From contig CAIPAH010000024.1 in the NCBI GenBank assembly GCA_903862955.1, positions 186,001 through 250,000 of the forward strand: a DNA stretch of 64,000 bases, in the 5' to 3' direction. Under the pieces are notes generated by a model. The model was not told where the DNA came from and made no database searches. It saw only the letters and a list, made by a program, of their open reading frames with translations. The stretch comes from an uncultured Opitutia bacterium. GTDB lineage: Bacteria > Verrucomicrobiota > Verrucomicrobiia > Opitutales > Opitutaceae. Both the position numbers and the translations under genes were made by a program. Below are positions 45,571-56,597 of the stretch, piece after piece. The stretch's first letter is position 1. Every line of letters starts with the position of its first letter.

Positions 45571-46464
45571 TCAAAGTTTCGGCAAGGTCTTCCGCGCCTT
45601 GGCCAACACGGCCCGCGCGTGCGCCAGGTCGGCTCCCGCCAGCTCCAGCCGCGGCGCGCGCACGGTCGGGGTTCCGCGGCCCTCCTCGGCCTGCACCCAT
45701 TTGATGAGCTGCACGAACTTCGGCACCGTATCGAGGCGGAGCAACGGCAGGAACCACGCGTAGAGCGCAGCGGCACGGGCCTTGTCGCCCCGGCTCGTGA
45801 AGTCGAAGAGCGCCACGGATTCCTCGGGAAACGCGTTCACCAGCCCGGCGATCCAGCCGACCGCGCCGGCATAAATCCCCTCGACGATGGCGTCATCCAT
45901 GCCGACGAGCACGTCCAACCGCCCGCCGCACGCGTTGCGGATGGCCGTCACACGGCGCGTGTCGCCGCTGGATTCCTTCACGGCCTGCAAATTCGAATGA
46001 TCCGCCGCCAGCTCGGCAATCTGCCAGGGCAGGAAGTCCGTCTTGTAGGCCACGGGATTGTTGTAAAGCAGGCAGGAGAGCTTGGTCGCCGCGATCACCG
46101 CGCTGACGTGCGCCTTCATCTCGCGCCAATCCGTGCTGTAAACGTAGGGCGGCAGCACCATCAGGCCTTCGCAGCCCGCACGCGCCGCTGCCCGGGCCAG
46201 CGCCACGGCCTCCGTGGTCGAGAGCGAGGCAATGCCCAGCACAACCGGCGCCCGATCGCCGACGGCCTTCACGCACGTCTTGGCCACCGCCACCTTTTCG
46301 GCGAACGACAGCGTCGCCGCTTCGCCCAACGAGCCGCAGCACACGATGCCTGTGCAGCCGCTGTCGATCATCCAGCGGCAATGCTTGGCGAGTGCCCCGT
46401 GATCCACCGCGCCGTTGGCGCGCAGGTTCGTCGTGATGGCGGGAATGACACCTTTCCAGTTCAT
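45571..46464 (-). CDS. DapA/NAL-superfamily enzyme, probable pyrroline-4-hydroxy-2-carboxylate deaminase
   Basis: GVIPAITTNLRANGAVDHGALAKHCRWMIDSGCTGIVCCGSLGEAATLSFAEK; LQAVKESSGDTRRV Schiff-base Lys region; operon context. Confidence 0.85.
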   Translation of the reverse strand: MNWKGVIPAITTNLRANGAVDHGALAKHCRWMIDSGCTGIVCCGSLGEAATLSFAEKVAVAKTCVKAVGDRAPVVLGIASLSTTEAVALARAAARAGCEGLMVLPPYVYSTDWREMKAHVSAVIAATKLSCLLYNNPVAYKTDFLPWQIAELAADHSNLQAVKESSGDTRRVTAIRNACGGRLDVLVGMDDAIVEGIYAGAVGWIAGLVNAFPEESVALFDFTSRGDKARAAALYAWFLPLLRLDTVPKFVQLIKWVQAEEGRGTPTVRAPRLELAGADLAHARAVLAKARKTLPKL

Positions 46465-46504
46465 GGGATCAGATTAGCTGAGGTCGTATTTTTTGCCACG
46501 GATT

Positions 46505-47764
46505 TCACGCGTATCGGTCGGGCGTGAGCAACTCCAGCGGAATGGACGGCTTCCGTCCGCCGAGGATTTCCGAGACCAACAATCCCGTGCTCGGCGCCAT
46601 CGTGACACCCAGCATCGCATGCCCGCACGCCGCCGTGAGATTCGGGTGACGCCCGAAGCGGCCGATGTAGGGCAAGCCATCGGGCGTGACCGGGCGCAGG
46701 CCGAACCATGGCTTGATCCCGGCGAAATCCGCCGGGGTAAAATCCGGGAAATACACCGGCACGGCGTCGATGATCTGCTGCACCCGCTCCGGGCGGATGC
46801 GGTCGTTGATGCCGCTGATTTCCATCGTGCCGCCGAAGCGCAACTGGTCCCCCATCGGCGTCGCCGCCACGCGGCGTTCCGTGAGGATCAGCGACTTCGT
46901 CAGTTTGAAACGCGGCTTCGGGATCGTGAGGCTGTAGCCCTTGCCGGCCTGCAGCGGGAGCCGGATGCCGAGGCCGCGGGTCATGTCGGGTGACCACGAA
47001 CCGGCGGCCAGCACGAATTCATCCGCCCGTAATTCGCCCGACGTCGTGGATACCGCCCCAACCCGTCCGCCCTCCACGCGCCAGCCGTTCACGGACGTGT
47101 TCCATTGGAAAGTGACGCCCATCTGTCCCAGCAGCGTGACCAGCGCGGGCATGAACTTCCGCGGCGTGATATGCGCATCGACGGGAAAATAGACCGAGCC
47201 CGCGACGTCCATCCGCGCGCCGGGTTCGAGCTCCGCCGTCTGCCGCGCGTCGAGCACGCGTGCCTCCACGCCGAGCTCGTTGGCCAGCCGCGCCAGACCA
47301 TGGGATTCGTGATCCAGGCATTGCTGCGTCTTACAGAGATTGAGCAGGCCTTCCTGGCGAAGTTCGAAGGCATTGGCCGTGAGCGCCGCCAATTCGACGA
47401 ACAACCGGCGCCCGGTCAGGCTGAGGTCGCGCAGCACGGGCGCCGCGCGCACGGTGTGCTCCCGCGTGCACGAGCGCGCGAACAGCCAGCCCCAGCGCAG
47501 CAGATCGGCGTCGAGGCGGGGCTTGATGTAAAACGGACTCTTCGAGCTGAGCATCCACTTCAGCCCGTTCCACACCATGCCAGGCGCGGCCAGCGGCACG
47601 ACATGGCTGGGCGAGACGTAGCCGGCGCTCCCCTGCGCGCAGGAATCCGCGCCCTCGGCGTTGCGTTCCACGACGGTCACGCTCCAGCCGTCGCGCGCGA
47701 GATAGTAGGCGCAGCTCAGGCCGACGATGCCGCCGCCACAGATGATTACAGATTTCGAAGTCAT
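46505..47764 (-). CDS. FAD-dependent D-amino acid oxidoreductase, probable cis-4-hydroxy-D-proline oxidase
   Basis: SVIICGGGIVGLSCAYYLARDGWSVTVVERN; FGLRPVTPDGLPYIGRFGRHPNLTAACGHAMLGVTMAPSTG (DadA family). Confidence 0.87.
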   Translation of the reverse strand: MTSKSVIICGGGIVGLSCAYYLARDGWSVTVVERNAEGADSCAQGSAGYVSPSHVVPLAAPGMVWNGLKWMLSSKSPFYIKPRLDADLLRWGWLFARSCTREHTVRAAPVLRDLSLTGRRLFVELAALTANAFELRQEGLLNLCKTQQCLDHESHGLARLANELGVEARVLDARQTAELEPGARMDVAGSVYFPVDAHITPRKFMPALVTLLGQMGVTFQWNTSVNGWRVEGGRVGAVSTTSGELRADEFVLAAGSWSPDMTRGLGIRLPLQAGKGYSLTIPKPRFKLTKSLILTERRVAATPMGDQLRFGGTMEISGINDRIRPERVQQIIDAVPVYFPDFTPADFAGIKPWFGLRPVTPDGLPYIGRFGRHPNLTAACGHAMLGVTMAPSTGLLVSEILGGRKPSIPLELLTPDRYA

Positions 47765-47770
47765 GAGTTG

Positions 47771-47850
47771 CCCGCGAAAGGACGCGAATCGATGCGAATA
47801 TTCGGTCGGGATAGGAATGGTTTCATTCGCTACGATTCGCGTCCATTCCG
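47771..47850. repeat. Hairpin repeat of the CGCGAAAGGACGCGAAT family (copy 2)
   Basis: CCCGCGAAAGGACGCGAATCGATGCGAAT ... ATTCGCTACGATTCGCGTCCATTCCGGAC. Confidence 0.82.
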
Positions 47851-47858
47851 GACCTCAA

Positions 47859-48797
47859 TCAGCGGATCCCCCAGCAAAACGGGTCGCGCGGGTCGAGCAG
47901 CAGCGTCGCCTCACCCGTGACGAACGCCGACCCTGTGATGGTCGGGGCGATCTCGCCCTTCGCGTGGTCCAGCCAGCGATACCGGCCGGTGAACGTGCTG
48001 CCGATCAGGCTCTCCTGGACCCACGCGGCGCCCTCCGCGAGTTTCCCATCCGCGGCGAGGCAGGCGAGCTTGGCACTCGTACCCGTCCCGCAGGGCGAGC
48101 GGTCGTAGACGTGGCCGGGGCAAAGGACGAAATTGCGGCTGTGCGCCCCAGCGTGCGGCGACGAGCCAAACAGCTCAACGTGGTCCACCTCGGGAAAGCC
48201 GTGGGCGTTGACCGCCTGGCGGACATGGACGGTGTAATTCGTGAGCTTGCCCAAATTCCCGAGATGGAGGGCCTGCCCGTGGTCCTCGACGAGGAAGAAC
48301 CAGTTGCCGCCCCACGCGACGTCGCCGCGCACATGGCCGATGCCCGCCACGTCGACGACGACGCCCTTGGCCTTGCGGTAGCTGGCGACGTTGTCCACGG
48401 CGACGGAACCGTCCGCCTGCAACTCGGCCTCGACCACGCCGACGGGCGTGTCGATTTTCACGCGCCCAGGCGTCACCTTCCCGAGATGCGCCAGCGAAGC
48501 CACGAGCCCGATCGTGCCGTGGCCGCACATGCCGAGCGGGCCGACATTGTTGAAAAAGATGACCCCGAACTGACATCCCGGGTGGTGGGGTGGCACCAGC
48601 AGCGCGCCCACGACGGTGTCCGATCCCCGGGGCTCGTTGACGATGGCCGTGCGCCACGCGTCGAATTTGTCGCGGAAACGCTTCACCCGGGAAGCAAGCG
48701 GGCCGGCGCCCAAGTCGGGCCCGCCTTCGAGCACGAGCCGCGTGGGCTCGCCGCCTGTATGGGAATCGATCACGCGAATGCGTTGGAGACCGGCCAT
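47859..48797 (-). CDS. Proline racemase family, probable 4-hydroxyproline 2-epimerase
   Basis: IRVIDSHTGGEPTRLV; FFNNVGPLGMCGHGTIGL and DRSPCGTGTSAKLACL (both catalytic Cys present, as in epimerases). Confidence 0.92.
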   Translation of the reverse strand: MAGLQRIRVIDSHTGGEPTRLVLEGGPDLGAGPLASRVKRFRDKFDAWRTAIVNEPRGSDTVVGALLVPPHHPGCQFGVIFFNNVGPLGMCGHGTIGLVASLAHLGKVTPGRVKIDTPVGVVEAELQADGSVAVDNVASYRKAKGVVVDVAGIGHVRGDVAWGGNWFFLVEDHGQALHLGNLGKLTNYTVHVRQAVNAHGFPEVDHVELFGSSPHAGAHSRNFVLCPGHVYDRSPCGTGTSAKLACLAADGKLAEGAAWVQESLIGSTFTGRYRWLDHAKGEIAPTITGSAFVTGEATLLLDPRDPFCWGIR

Positions 48798-48862
48798 GGG
48801 GTCATTTCAAGGCTCCCGGCGCAAAAGGCAACGCCGCGGTCGCGACGGCGGGCCGGGCGCTC

Positions 48863-48899
48863 CCAAAAAAAAGCCGGCTCCGTTCGCACGGAGCCGGCT
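48863..48899 (-). terminator. Rho-independent terminator downstream of the PII gene
   Basis: AGCCGGCTCCG-TTCGCA-CGGAGCCGGCT followed (minus strand) by a T8 run. Confidence 0.88.
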
Positions 48900-48919
48900 G
48901 AAGCTGGCAGACAGGAGGC

Positions 48920-49270
<351 letters not shown>

Positions 49271-49276
49271 TTAAGG

Positions 49277-50737
49277 TTAGCTGACGTAGCCCTCTTCGCC
49301 GTGTTCGTTGATGTCGAGACCCTGGCGCTCGACTTCCTCGGTGGGACGGAGTCCGATGGTGGCCTTGACGAGATAGGCGATCACCGCCGTGGCCACGAGG
49401 GCCATGACCAGCGTGATCCCGATCGCCTTGAGCTGGGCGGTCCAGAGGCCGCCGTCGGTGACGAGCTTGGCCAGACCGTTCTTGACGGCCGGGGCACCCG
49501 TGAGGTTGCCGTTGACCGGGCCGCAGACGAGGACGCCGGTGATGAACGCGCCCAAGGTGCCGCCGATGGCGTGCACGCCGAACGTGTCGAGCGCGTCGTC
49601 GTAGCCGAACTTCGCCTTGAGCTTGGTGCAGGCGAGGTAAGGCACGACGGCGGCGAGGACGCCGATGATGACGGCGCCGGTGCTGCTGACGAAGCCGCAG
49701 GCGGGCGTGATCACGACCAGGCCGGCGACCGCGCCGGAGCAGAAGCCGAGGATGGAGGCGTGACCGCGGAAGATCCGCTCGATGGCGCCCCAGGTGAAGG
49801 CCGCCACGGCGGTGGCGAGCGTCGTGGTGGTGAAGGCGTTGGCGGCGATGCCGTCGGCGGCGACGGCGGAGCCGGCGTTGAAGCCATACCAACCCACCCA
49901 GAGCATGCCGGTGCCGACCATGCAGAGCACCATGCTATGCGGGGCCATCTTGTCCCTCCCGAAGCCCACGCGGGGCCCGAGGATCAAGCAGAGGAGCAGG
50001 GCCGACCAGCCCGAGCTCATGTGCACCACGGTGCCGCCCGCGAAGTCGATCGCGGGGATCTTGGCATCGGCGTTCCACACGCCGTTCATCATGCCGCTGG
50101 AGCCCCAGACCATGTGGGCGAGCGGGAAATAAACGACGAACATCCACACCGTCACGAAGGCCATGATCGCGGAGAACTTCATGCGCTCGGCGATGGCGCC
50201 CACGATCAGGGCGGGCGTGATGATCGCGAACATCAGCTGGTACATCGAGAAGACGTTCTGCGAAACCCAGTAGGCGTAGTTGGTGTTGGGGGCGGAAGTG
50301 ACATCCTTCAGGAAGAAATATTCCGTGCCGCCGATATACGGGCTGTTGAAGTTGGACCCGAACACCAGGCTGTAGCCGAAGGCCCACCAGAGGATCGTGA
50401 CGAGGCCGGTGATGCCCAGGCATTGGGCCAGCACCGACAGCACGTTCTTCTTGCGGACCAGGCCGCCGTAGAACAGCGCGAGGCCGGGCAGCGTCATGAA
50501 GAGGACGAGCGCCGCGCTGGTCATCATCCAGGCGTTGTGGCCGGGACCGGCCACGCCGGTCAGGCTTTTGCCGGGATCGGCGTTATTGACGTAGGCCTCG
50601 AGGGCCGCGATCCGTTCATCCGAGGTGGGAGCAGCAGGGGCAGCCGGGGCTGCACTCTGGGCTACGGCGGTCAGGCTGAATAAACAGGCCAGACACGCGA
50701 ACAAGGCAGTGCGAAGCAGACGCAGGGGAGTATGCAT
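49277..50737 (-). CDS. amtB: Ammonium transporter
   Basis: DPGKSLTGVAGPGHNAWMMTSAALVLFMTLPGLALFYGGLVRKKNVLSVLAQ; DFAGGTVVHMSSGWSAL; VHAIGGTLGAFITG; signal peptide. Confidence 0.97.
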   Translation of the reverse strand: MHTPLRLLRTALFACLACLFSLTAVAQSAAPAAPAAPTSDERIAALEAYVNNADPGKSLTGVAGPGHNAWMMTSAALVLFMTLPGLALFYGGLVRKKNVLSVLAQCLGITGLVTILWWAFGYSLVFGSNFNSPYIGGTEYFFLKDVTSAPNTNYAYWVSQNVFSMYQLMFAIITPALIVGAIAERMKFSAIMAFVTVWMFVVYFPLAHMVWGSSGMMNGVWNADAKIPAIDFAGGTVVHMSSGWSALLLCLILGPRVGFGRDKMAPHSMVLCMVGTGMLWVGWYGFNAGSAVAADGIAANAFTTTTLATAVAAFTWGAIERIFRGHASILGFCSGAVAGLVVITPACGFVSSTGAVIIGVLAAVVPYLACTKLKAKFGYDDALDTFGVHAIGGTLGAFITGVLVCGPVNGNLTGAPAVKNGLAKLVTDGGLWTAQLKAIGITLVMALVATAVIAYLVKATIGLRPTEEVERQGLDINEHGEEGYVS

Positions 50738-50801
50738 GGTCGGGAGGCCTCAAGCAGCACCCATGCCACCCGCCGCGCTCCGCGCTCTATACCAAAGACA
50801 A

Positions 50802-50830
50802 AGGGCCGGCTCCCTCGGGGAACCGGCCCT
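50802..50830 (-). terminator. Stem-loop AGGGCCGGCTCCCTCGGGGAACCGGCCCT between PII copy 2 and amtB
   Basis: Strong GC stem with T-rich sequence after it on the minus strand. Confidence 0.65.
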
Positions 50831-50848
50831 GAAAAAGAGCAAACGGGC

Positions 50849-53034
<2,186 letters not shown>

Positions 53035-53168
53035 GGAAGGTCAGCTAATCTGAGCCGTCACCCCCGGGGCAACCAGAATTTGGGGCGGTATGACACGGGA
53101 ATCTGGCCTAAACCGCTCCCCTGCCCTCCTGATCGGTCTCCGCGACAAACGCGCGACCTCCTGCGCTG

Positions 53169-53336
53169 CTATTCCAACTCGTCCGCCAGGAGGTTCAGTT
53201 TCACGGCCAGCTCGCGCGCCTCGTCGGCGGACAGCTCCACCGGGTCACCAAACGATCCGCCGGCCTTGAGCAGGATCACGCCGGCGTGTTCATCGGTTCG
53301 CAGGATCACGTCTTCCGCAGGATGGGTTGAGTTCAT
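53169..53336 (-). CDS. Small (55-aa) hypothetical protein
   Basis: Manual translation MNSTHPAEDVILRTDEHAGVILLKAGGSFGDPVELSADEARELAVKLNLLADELE; ATGA overlap with the upstream gene; too short for the ORF track. Confidence 0.65.
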   Translation of the reverse strand: MNSTHPAEDVILRTDEHAGVILLKAGGSFGDPVELSADEARELAVKLNLLADELE

Positions 53337-53836
53337 AGTCGGTCGGTTTCTTTGGGAATGGGAGCCTCGTAGCTGATGGCCAAGGTGCCGCTGCCCTGTT
53401 CATGGCCCGGCGGAGCCCAGGTGAGCAGGATGACGGTCTGAACCGCCTTCCATTTGACCTCGATGCCCATCCCGCTGGTCGTGGAATACTCGCGGTCGTA
53501 TTTCGCCCGCAGCAAATCACGGAAGGTCTCAAACTCCTTCTCATCGATCTCGCCCGTCGCCACCAGCGTGACGTTCACGAGCTGTTCCTGCTTGAAGAAA
53601 AACCGGACCTTGAACTTGCGGTCCGCGATGACGATTGAGTCCAGGTCCAGCAGCTCCGTGCCCCGCCCGGCGGGCAGGTCGATCGCCTTCTCGGGTTCAT
53701 GGGCGTCGGGAAGCATTCTCTGCACCTGCCCCACGCTCATGCCCGCCGTGGTGCCCGGCCAGAGCGTCTGGCCGTGCAGCACGCCGGCCAGCAGCACGAA
53801 GGCGATCCCGCTCGCGAGGCTGAGGCTTCGCTTCAT
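53333..53836 (-). CDS. Hypothetical exported protein
   Basis: Signal peptide MKRSLSLASGIAFVLLAGVLHGQ; located 8 bp after gpmI. Confidence 0.75.
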   Translation of the reverse strand: MKRSLSLASGIAFVLLAGVLHGQTLWPGTTAGMSVGQVQRMLPDAHEPEKAIDLPAGRGTELLDLDSIVIADRKFKVRFFFKQEQLVNVTLVATGEIDEKEFETFRDLLRAKYDREYSTTSGMGIEVKWKAVQTVILLTWAPPGHEQGSGTLAISYEAPIPKETDRL

Positions 53837-53844
53837 GCGACTGC

Positions 53845-55431
53845 TCAGGCCGACAACACCAGGTTGTCGCCGGTCATTTCCGCGGGCTTCGGCAGGCCCA
53901 TCAACGCCAGCAAAGTCGGCGCGATGTCCGCGAGCCGTCCGCCCGTGCGCATCCGCGTTTTCTCCGCGGACAAACCCGGGCCGACGACGAACACCTCAAC
54001 CTGGTTCAGCGTGTGCGATGTGTGGGGCGCGTTGTGCACAAAATCCCACATCTGCTCGCTGTTGCCGTGATCGGCGCAGATCACGGCCGAGCCACCCATC
54101 TTTTCGAGCGCCGCCAGCAACTCGCCCACCCCGCGGTCCGTCGTTTCGACGGCCTTGATCGCCGCCGGCAGCGAGCCGGTGTGGCCGACCATGTCGGGAT
54201 TGGCGTAGTTCACGACGATGAAGCCATACTTGCCCGACAGGATCGCCGCCTTGACCAGATCCGTCACTGCGGCCGCAGACATTTCGGGCTGCAGGTCATA
54301 CGTCGCCACCTTCGGGCTCGGTGGACACGCGCGCTCCTCGCCGGGAAACGGCTGGCTGCGGTAATTGTTGAAGAAAAACGTCACGTGCGGGTTCTTCTCC
54401 GTCTCGGCACAGCGGAATTGCGCGATGCCCGCGTCGCTCACCACCTGCCCGAGGATGTTTTTTAACGGCGGCGGCTTCATCGCGATCACGTGCACAGGCA
54501 GGCCCGCCTCGTATTCGGTCATCGTCGCGTAGTAGAGGTCGAGTTTCGCGCCGCGGTCGAAACCCTTGAAATCGTCCAGCACGAACGCCTTCGTGATCTC
54601 GCGCGGCCGGTCACCGCGATAATTGTAGAATAGCACCGCGTCGCCATTGGCGATCACCGCGACGGGGTGCCCATCGGCGCCGACCACCGCCGTCGGCGCG
54701 ACGAACTCGTCACCCTTCTGCGTCGCGGTCAGCGGCGCGTCGTAATACTGCTGCACCGCCGCCGCCGCGCTCGGCGCCGTGGCCACGGCCTTGCGGCCCG
54801 TGAGCAGGTCGTAGGCCTTCTGCACCCGGTCCCAGCGGTTGTCGCGGTCCATCGCCCAAAAGCGCCCGCAGACCGACGCGATCCGGCCGACGCCAATCTG
54901 CTGGCAGGCCGCGTCCACCTGTTTCACGTAGCCCAAGCCGCTCTGCGGCGGCGTGTCGCGGCCATCGGTGAACGCGTGGATGAACACCTCGGTGAGGCCG
55001 TCCTCCTTTGCCTGGCGCAGGATGCCGTAAAGATGCTCCAGCATCCCGTGCACGCCGGCGTCGGAGACGATGCCCATGAGGTGGAGGCGCGAACCGCGGG
55101 TCTTCACGCGATCCACCACGCCCCGCCAGACGGGGTTTGCGGCCAGGCGCTTCTCGGAAAACAGCTTGTTCAACCGGACCAGTTCCTGGTCCACAATGCG
55201 GCCCGCGCCGATGTTCTCGTGGCCAACCTCGCTGTTGCCCATGACGCCGTCAGGCAGGCCCACGTCGAGCCCGCTGGCGTTGATCAGCGTGTGCGGATAT
55301 TTCTTCTGCAGCGCGTCGTCGCACGCCTTTTTGGCCAGAAAGACGGCATTCACGTCATTCTGCGCCGGATCGGGATTCTTGCCCCAGCCGTCGCGAATGA
55401 CGAGGAGCACGGGTTTGCGGGTAGTGGCCAT
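53845..55431 (-). CDS. gpmI: 2,3-bisphosphoglycerate-independent phosphoglycerate mutase
   Basis: KPVLLVIRDGWGKNPD; LPDGVMGNSEVGHENIGAGRIVDQELVRLNKLF; FVVNYANPDMVGHTGSLPAAIKAVETTDRGVGELLAAL; ICADHGNSEQM. Confidence 0.96.
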   Translation of the reverse strand: MATTRKPVLLVIRDGWGKNPDPAQNDVNAVFLAKKACDDALQKKYPHTLINASGLDVGLPDGVMGNSEVGHENIGAGRIVDQELVRLNKLFSEKRLAANPVWRGVVDRVKTRGSRLHLMGIVSDAGVHGMLEHLYGILRQAKEDGLTEVFIHAFTDGRDTPPQSGLGYVKQVDAACQQIGVGRIASVCGRFWAMDRDNRWDRVQKAYDLLTGRKAVATAPSAAAAVQQYYDAPLTATQKGDEFVAPTAVVGADGHPVAVIANGDAVLFYNYRGDRPREITKAFVLDDFKGFDRGAKLDLYYATMTEYEAGLPVHVIAMKPPPLKNILGQVVSDAGIAQFRCAETEKNPHVTFFFNNYRSQPFPGEERACPPSPKVATYDLQPEMSAAAVTDLVKAAILSGKYGFIVVNYANPDMVGHTGSLPAAIKAVETTDRGVGELLAALEKMGGSAVICADHGNSEQMWDFVHNAPHTSHTLNQVEVFVVGPGLSAEKTRMRTGGRLADIAPTLLALMGLPKPAEMTGDNLVLSA

Positions 55432-55568
55432 GGAATGGGTAAGGTTCAATCAAACGCCGCTTCGCACATTTGACAACACTGTGGATGGCTCCGCGATGGC
55501 GCACATCCTGTCCGCTGGATCCGGCGTTCGTTTGACTTCATCGCGAAACTTCCGACGAATGGCCCCGC

Positions 55569-56597
55569 ATGTCCCAACGCGCGGTCCTCCTCGTCAACCT
55601 CGGCTCACCCGACTCCCCTTCCGTGCCCGATGTCCGGCGCTACCTGCGGGAATTCCTCGGTGACGAACGCGTGCTCGACCTCCCCGCCCCCGCACGGTGG
55701 CTGTTGCTCGAGGGCATCATCCTGCGCACCCGGCCCAAGAATTCCGCCCACGCCTACGCGTCGGTGTGGACGACCGAGGGCTCACCGCTGATCGCGATGT
55801 CGCAGAAGGTCCAGCGCGACCTCGCGGCGACGCTCGGCGCCGACACGCCCGTTTACCTCGCGATGCGCTATGGCTCGCCGTCCATTGCGCAGGTCGTCGG
55901 CCAGCTCGTCGCCGACGGCGTGCAGGAAGTCCTGCTTTTCCCGCAATATCCCCACTACGCGATGTCGTCGTGGGAAACCGTGGTCGTTCGCGTGATGGAG
56001 GAAGTCGCCCGCCAGGCACCGGCGCTGGGGGTCACCACGGTCCAGCCGTTTTACGAGGATGCCGACTACATCGAGGCGCTCCACGCAGTGGCCGCGCCGC
56101 ACCTGGCCAAGGGCTACGATCACCTGCTGTTCAGCTATCACGGCCTCCCCGTGCGGCACATGCGCAAGGCCGACTCGTCCCACGCGCACTGCATGACCGT
56201 GACTGACTGTTGCAACTCGTGTTCGCCCGCCCATGCGACGTGCTACCGGGCGCAGTGTTTTGCGACCACGCGGGCTTTCGTGAAGCGCGCGGGCCTCGAG
56301 CCGGCGAAATACTCGGTGTCGTTCCAGTCCCGGCTCGTGGGCGAACCGTGGCTGGAGCCCTTCACCGACAAGGAATTCGAGCGCCTGCCGAAGGCCGGGG
56401 TGAAGAACATCCTCGTGATGTGCCCGGCCTTCGTCACCGACTGCCTTGAGACCCTCGAGGAAATCGCCGGCCGCGGACGCGACTCCTTCATTGCCGCGGG
56501 CGGGGTCAAATTCCTCCAGATTCCCTGCCTGAACGACCATCCGGCCTTCATCGATTTTCTCGCCAAACGGACGCAACGGTGGCTCAATCGGGCCTAA
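55569..56597 (+). CDS. hemH: Ferrochelatase with internal Cys-rich motif
   Basis: AVLLVNLGSPDSPSVPDVRRYLREFLGDERVLD; LLFSYHGLPVRHMRKADSSHAHCMTVTDCCNSCSPAHATCYRAQC; VSFQSRLVGEPWLEPFTD; VMCPAFVTDCLETLEEI. Confidence 0.96.
   Translation: MSQRAVLLVNLGSPDSPSVPDVRRYLREFLGDERVLDLPAPARWLLLEGIILRTRPKNSAHAYASVWTTEGSPLIAMSQKVQRDLAATLGADTPVYLAMRYGSPSIAQVVGQLVADGVQEVLLFPQYPHYAMSSWETVVVRVMEEVARQAPALGVTTVQPFYEDADYIEALHAVAAPHLAKGYDHLLFSYHGLPVRHMRKADSSHAHCMTVTDCCNSCSPAHATCYRAQCFATTRAFVKRAGLEPAKYSVSFQSRLVGEPWLEPFTDKEFERLPKAGVKNILVMCPAFVTDCLETLEEIAGRGRDSFIAAGGVKFLQIPCLNDHPAFIDFLAKRTQRWLNRA

Noticed and set aside
46468-46480. 13-nt match TCAGATTAGCTGA also present (minus strand) at about 53040-53052, each near a gene start
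   Set aside because: A 13-mer match in 64 kb is expected by chance; orientations relative to the genes differ.
46485-46510. ttttttgccacggatttcacgcg between the DapA-like and FAD oxidase genes as a decayed repeat copy
   Set aside because: No inverted partner or second copy found in the window; too short to claim.
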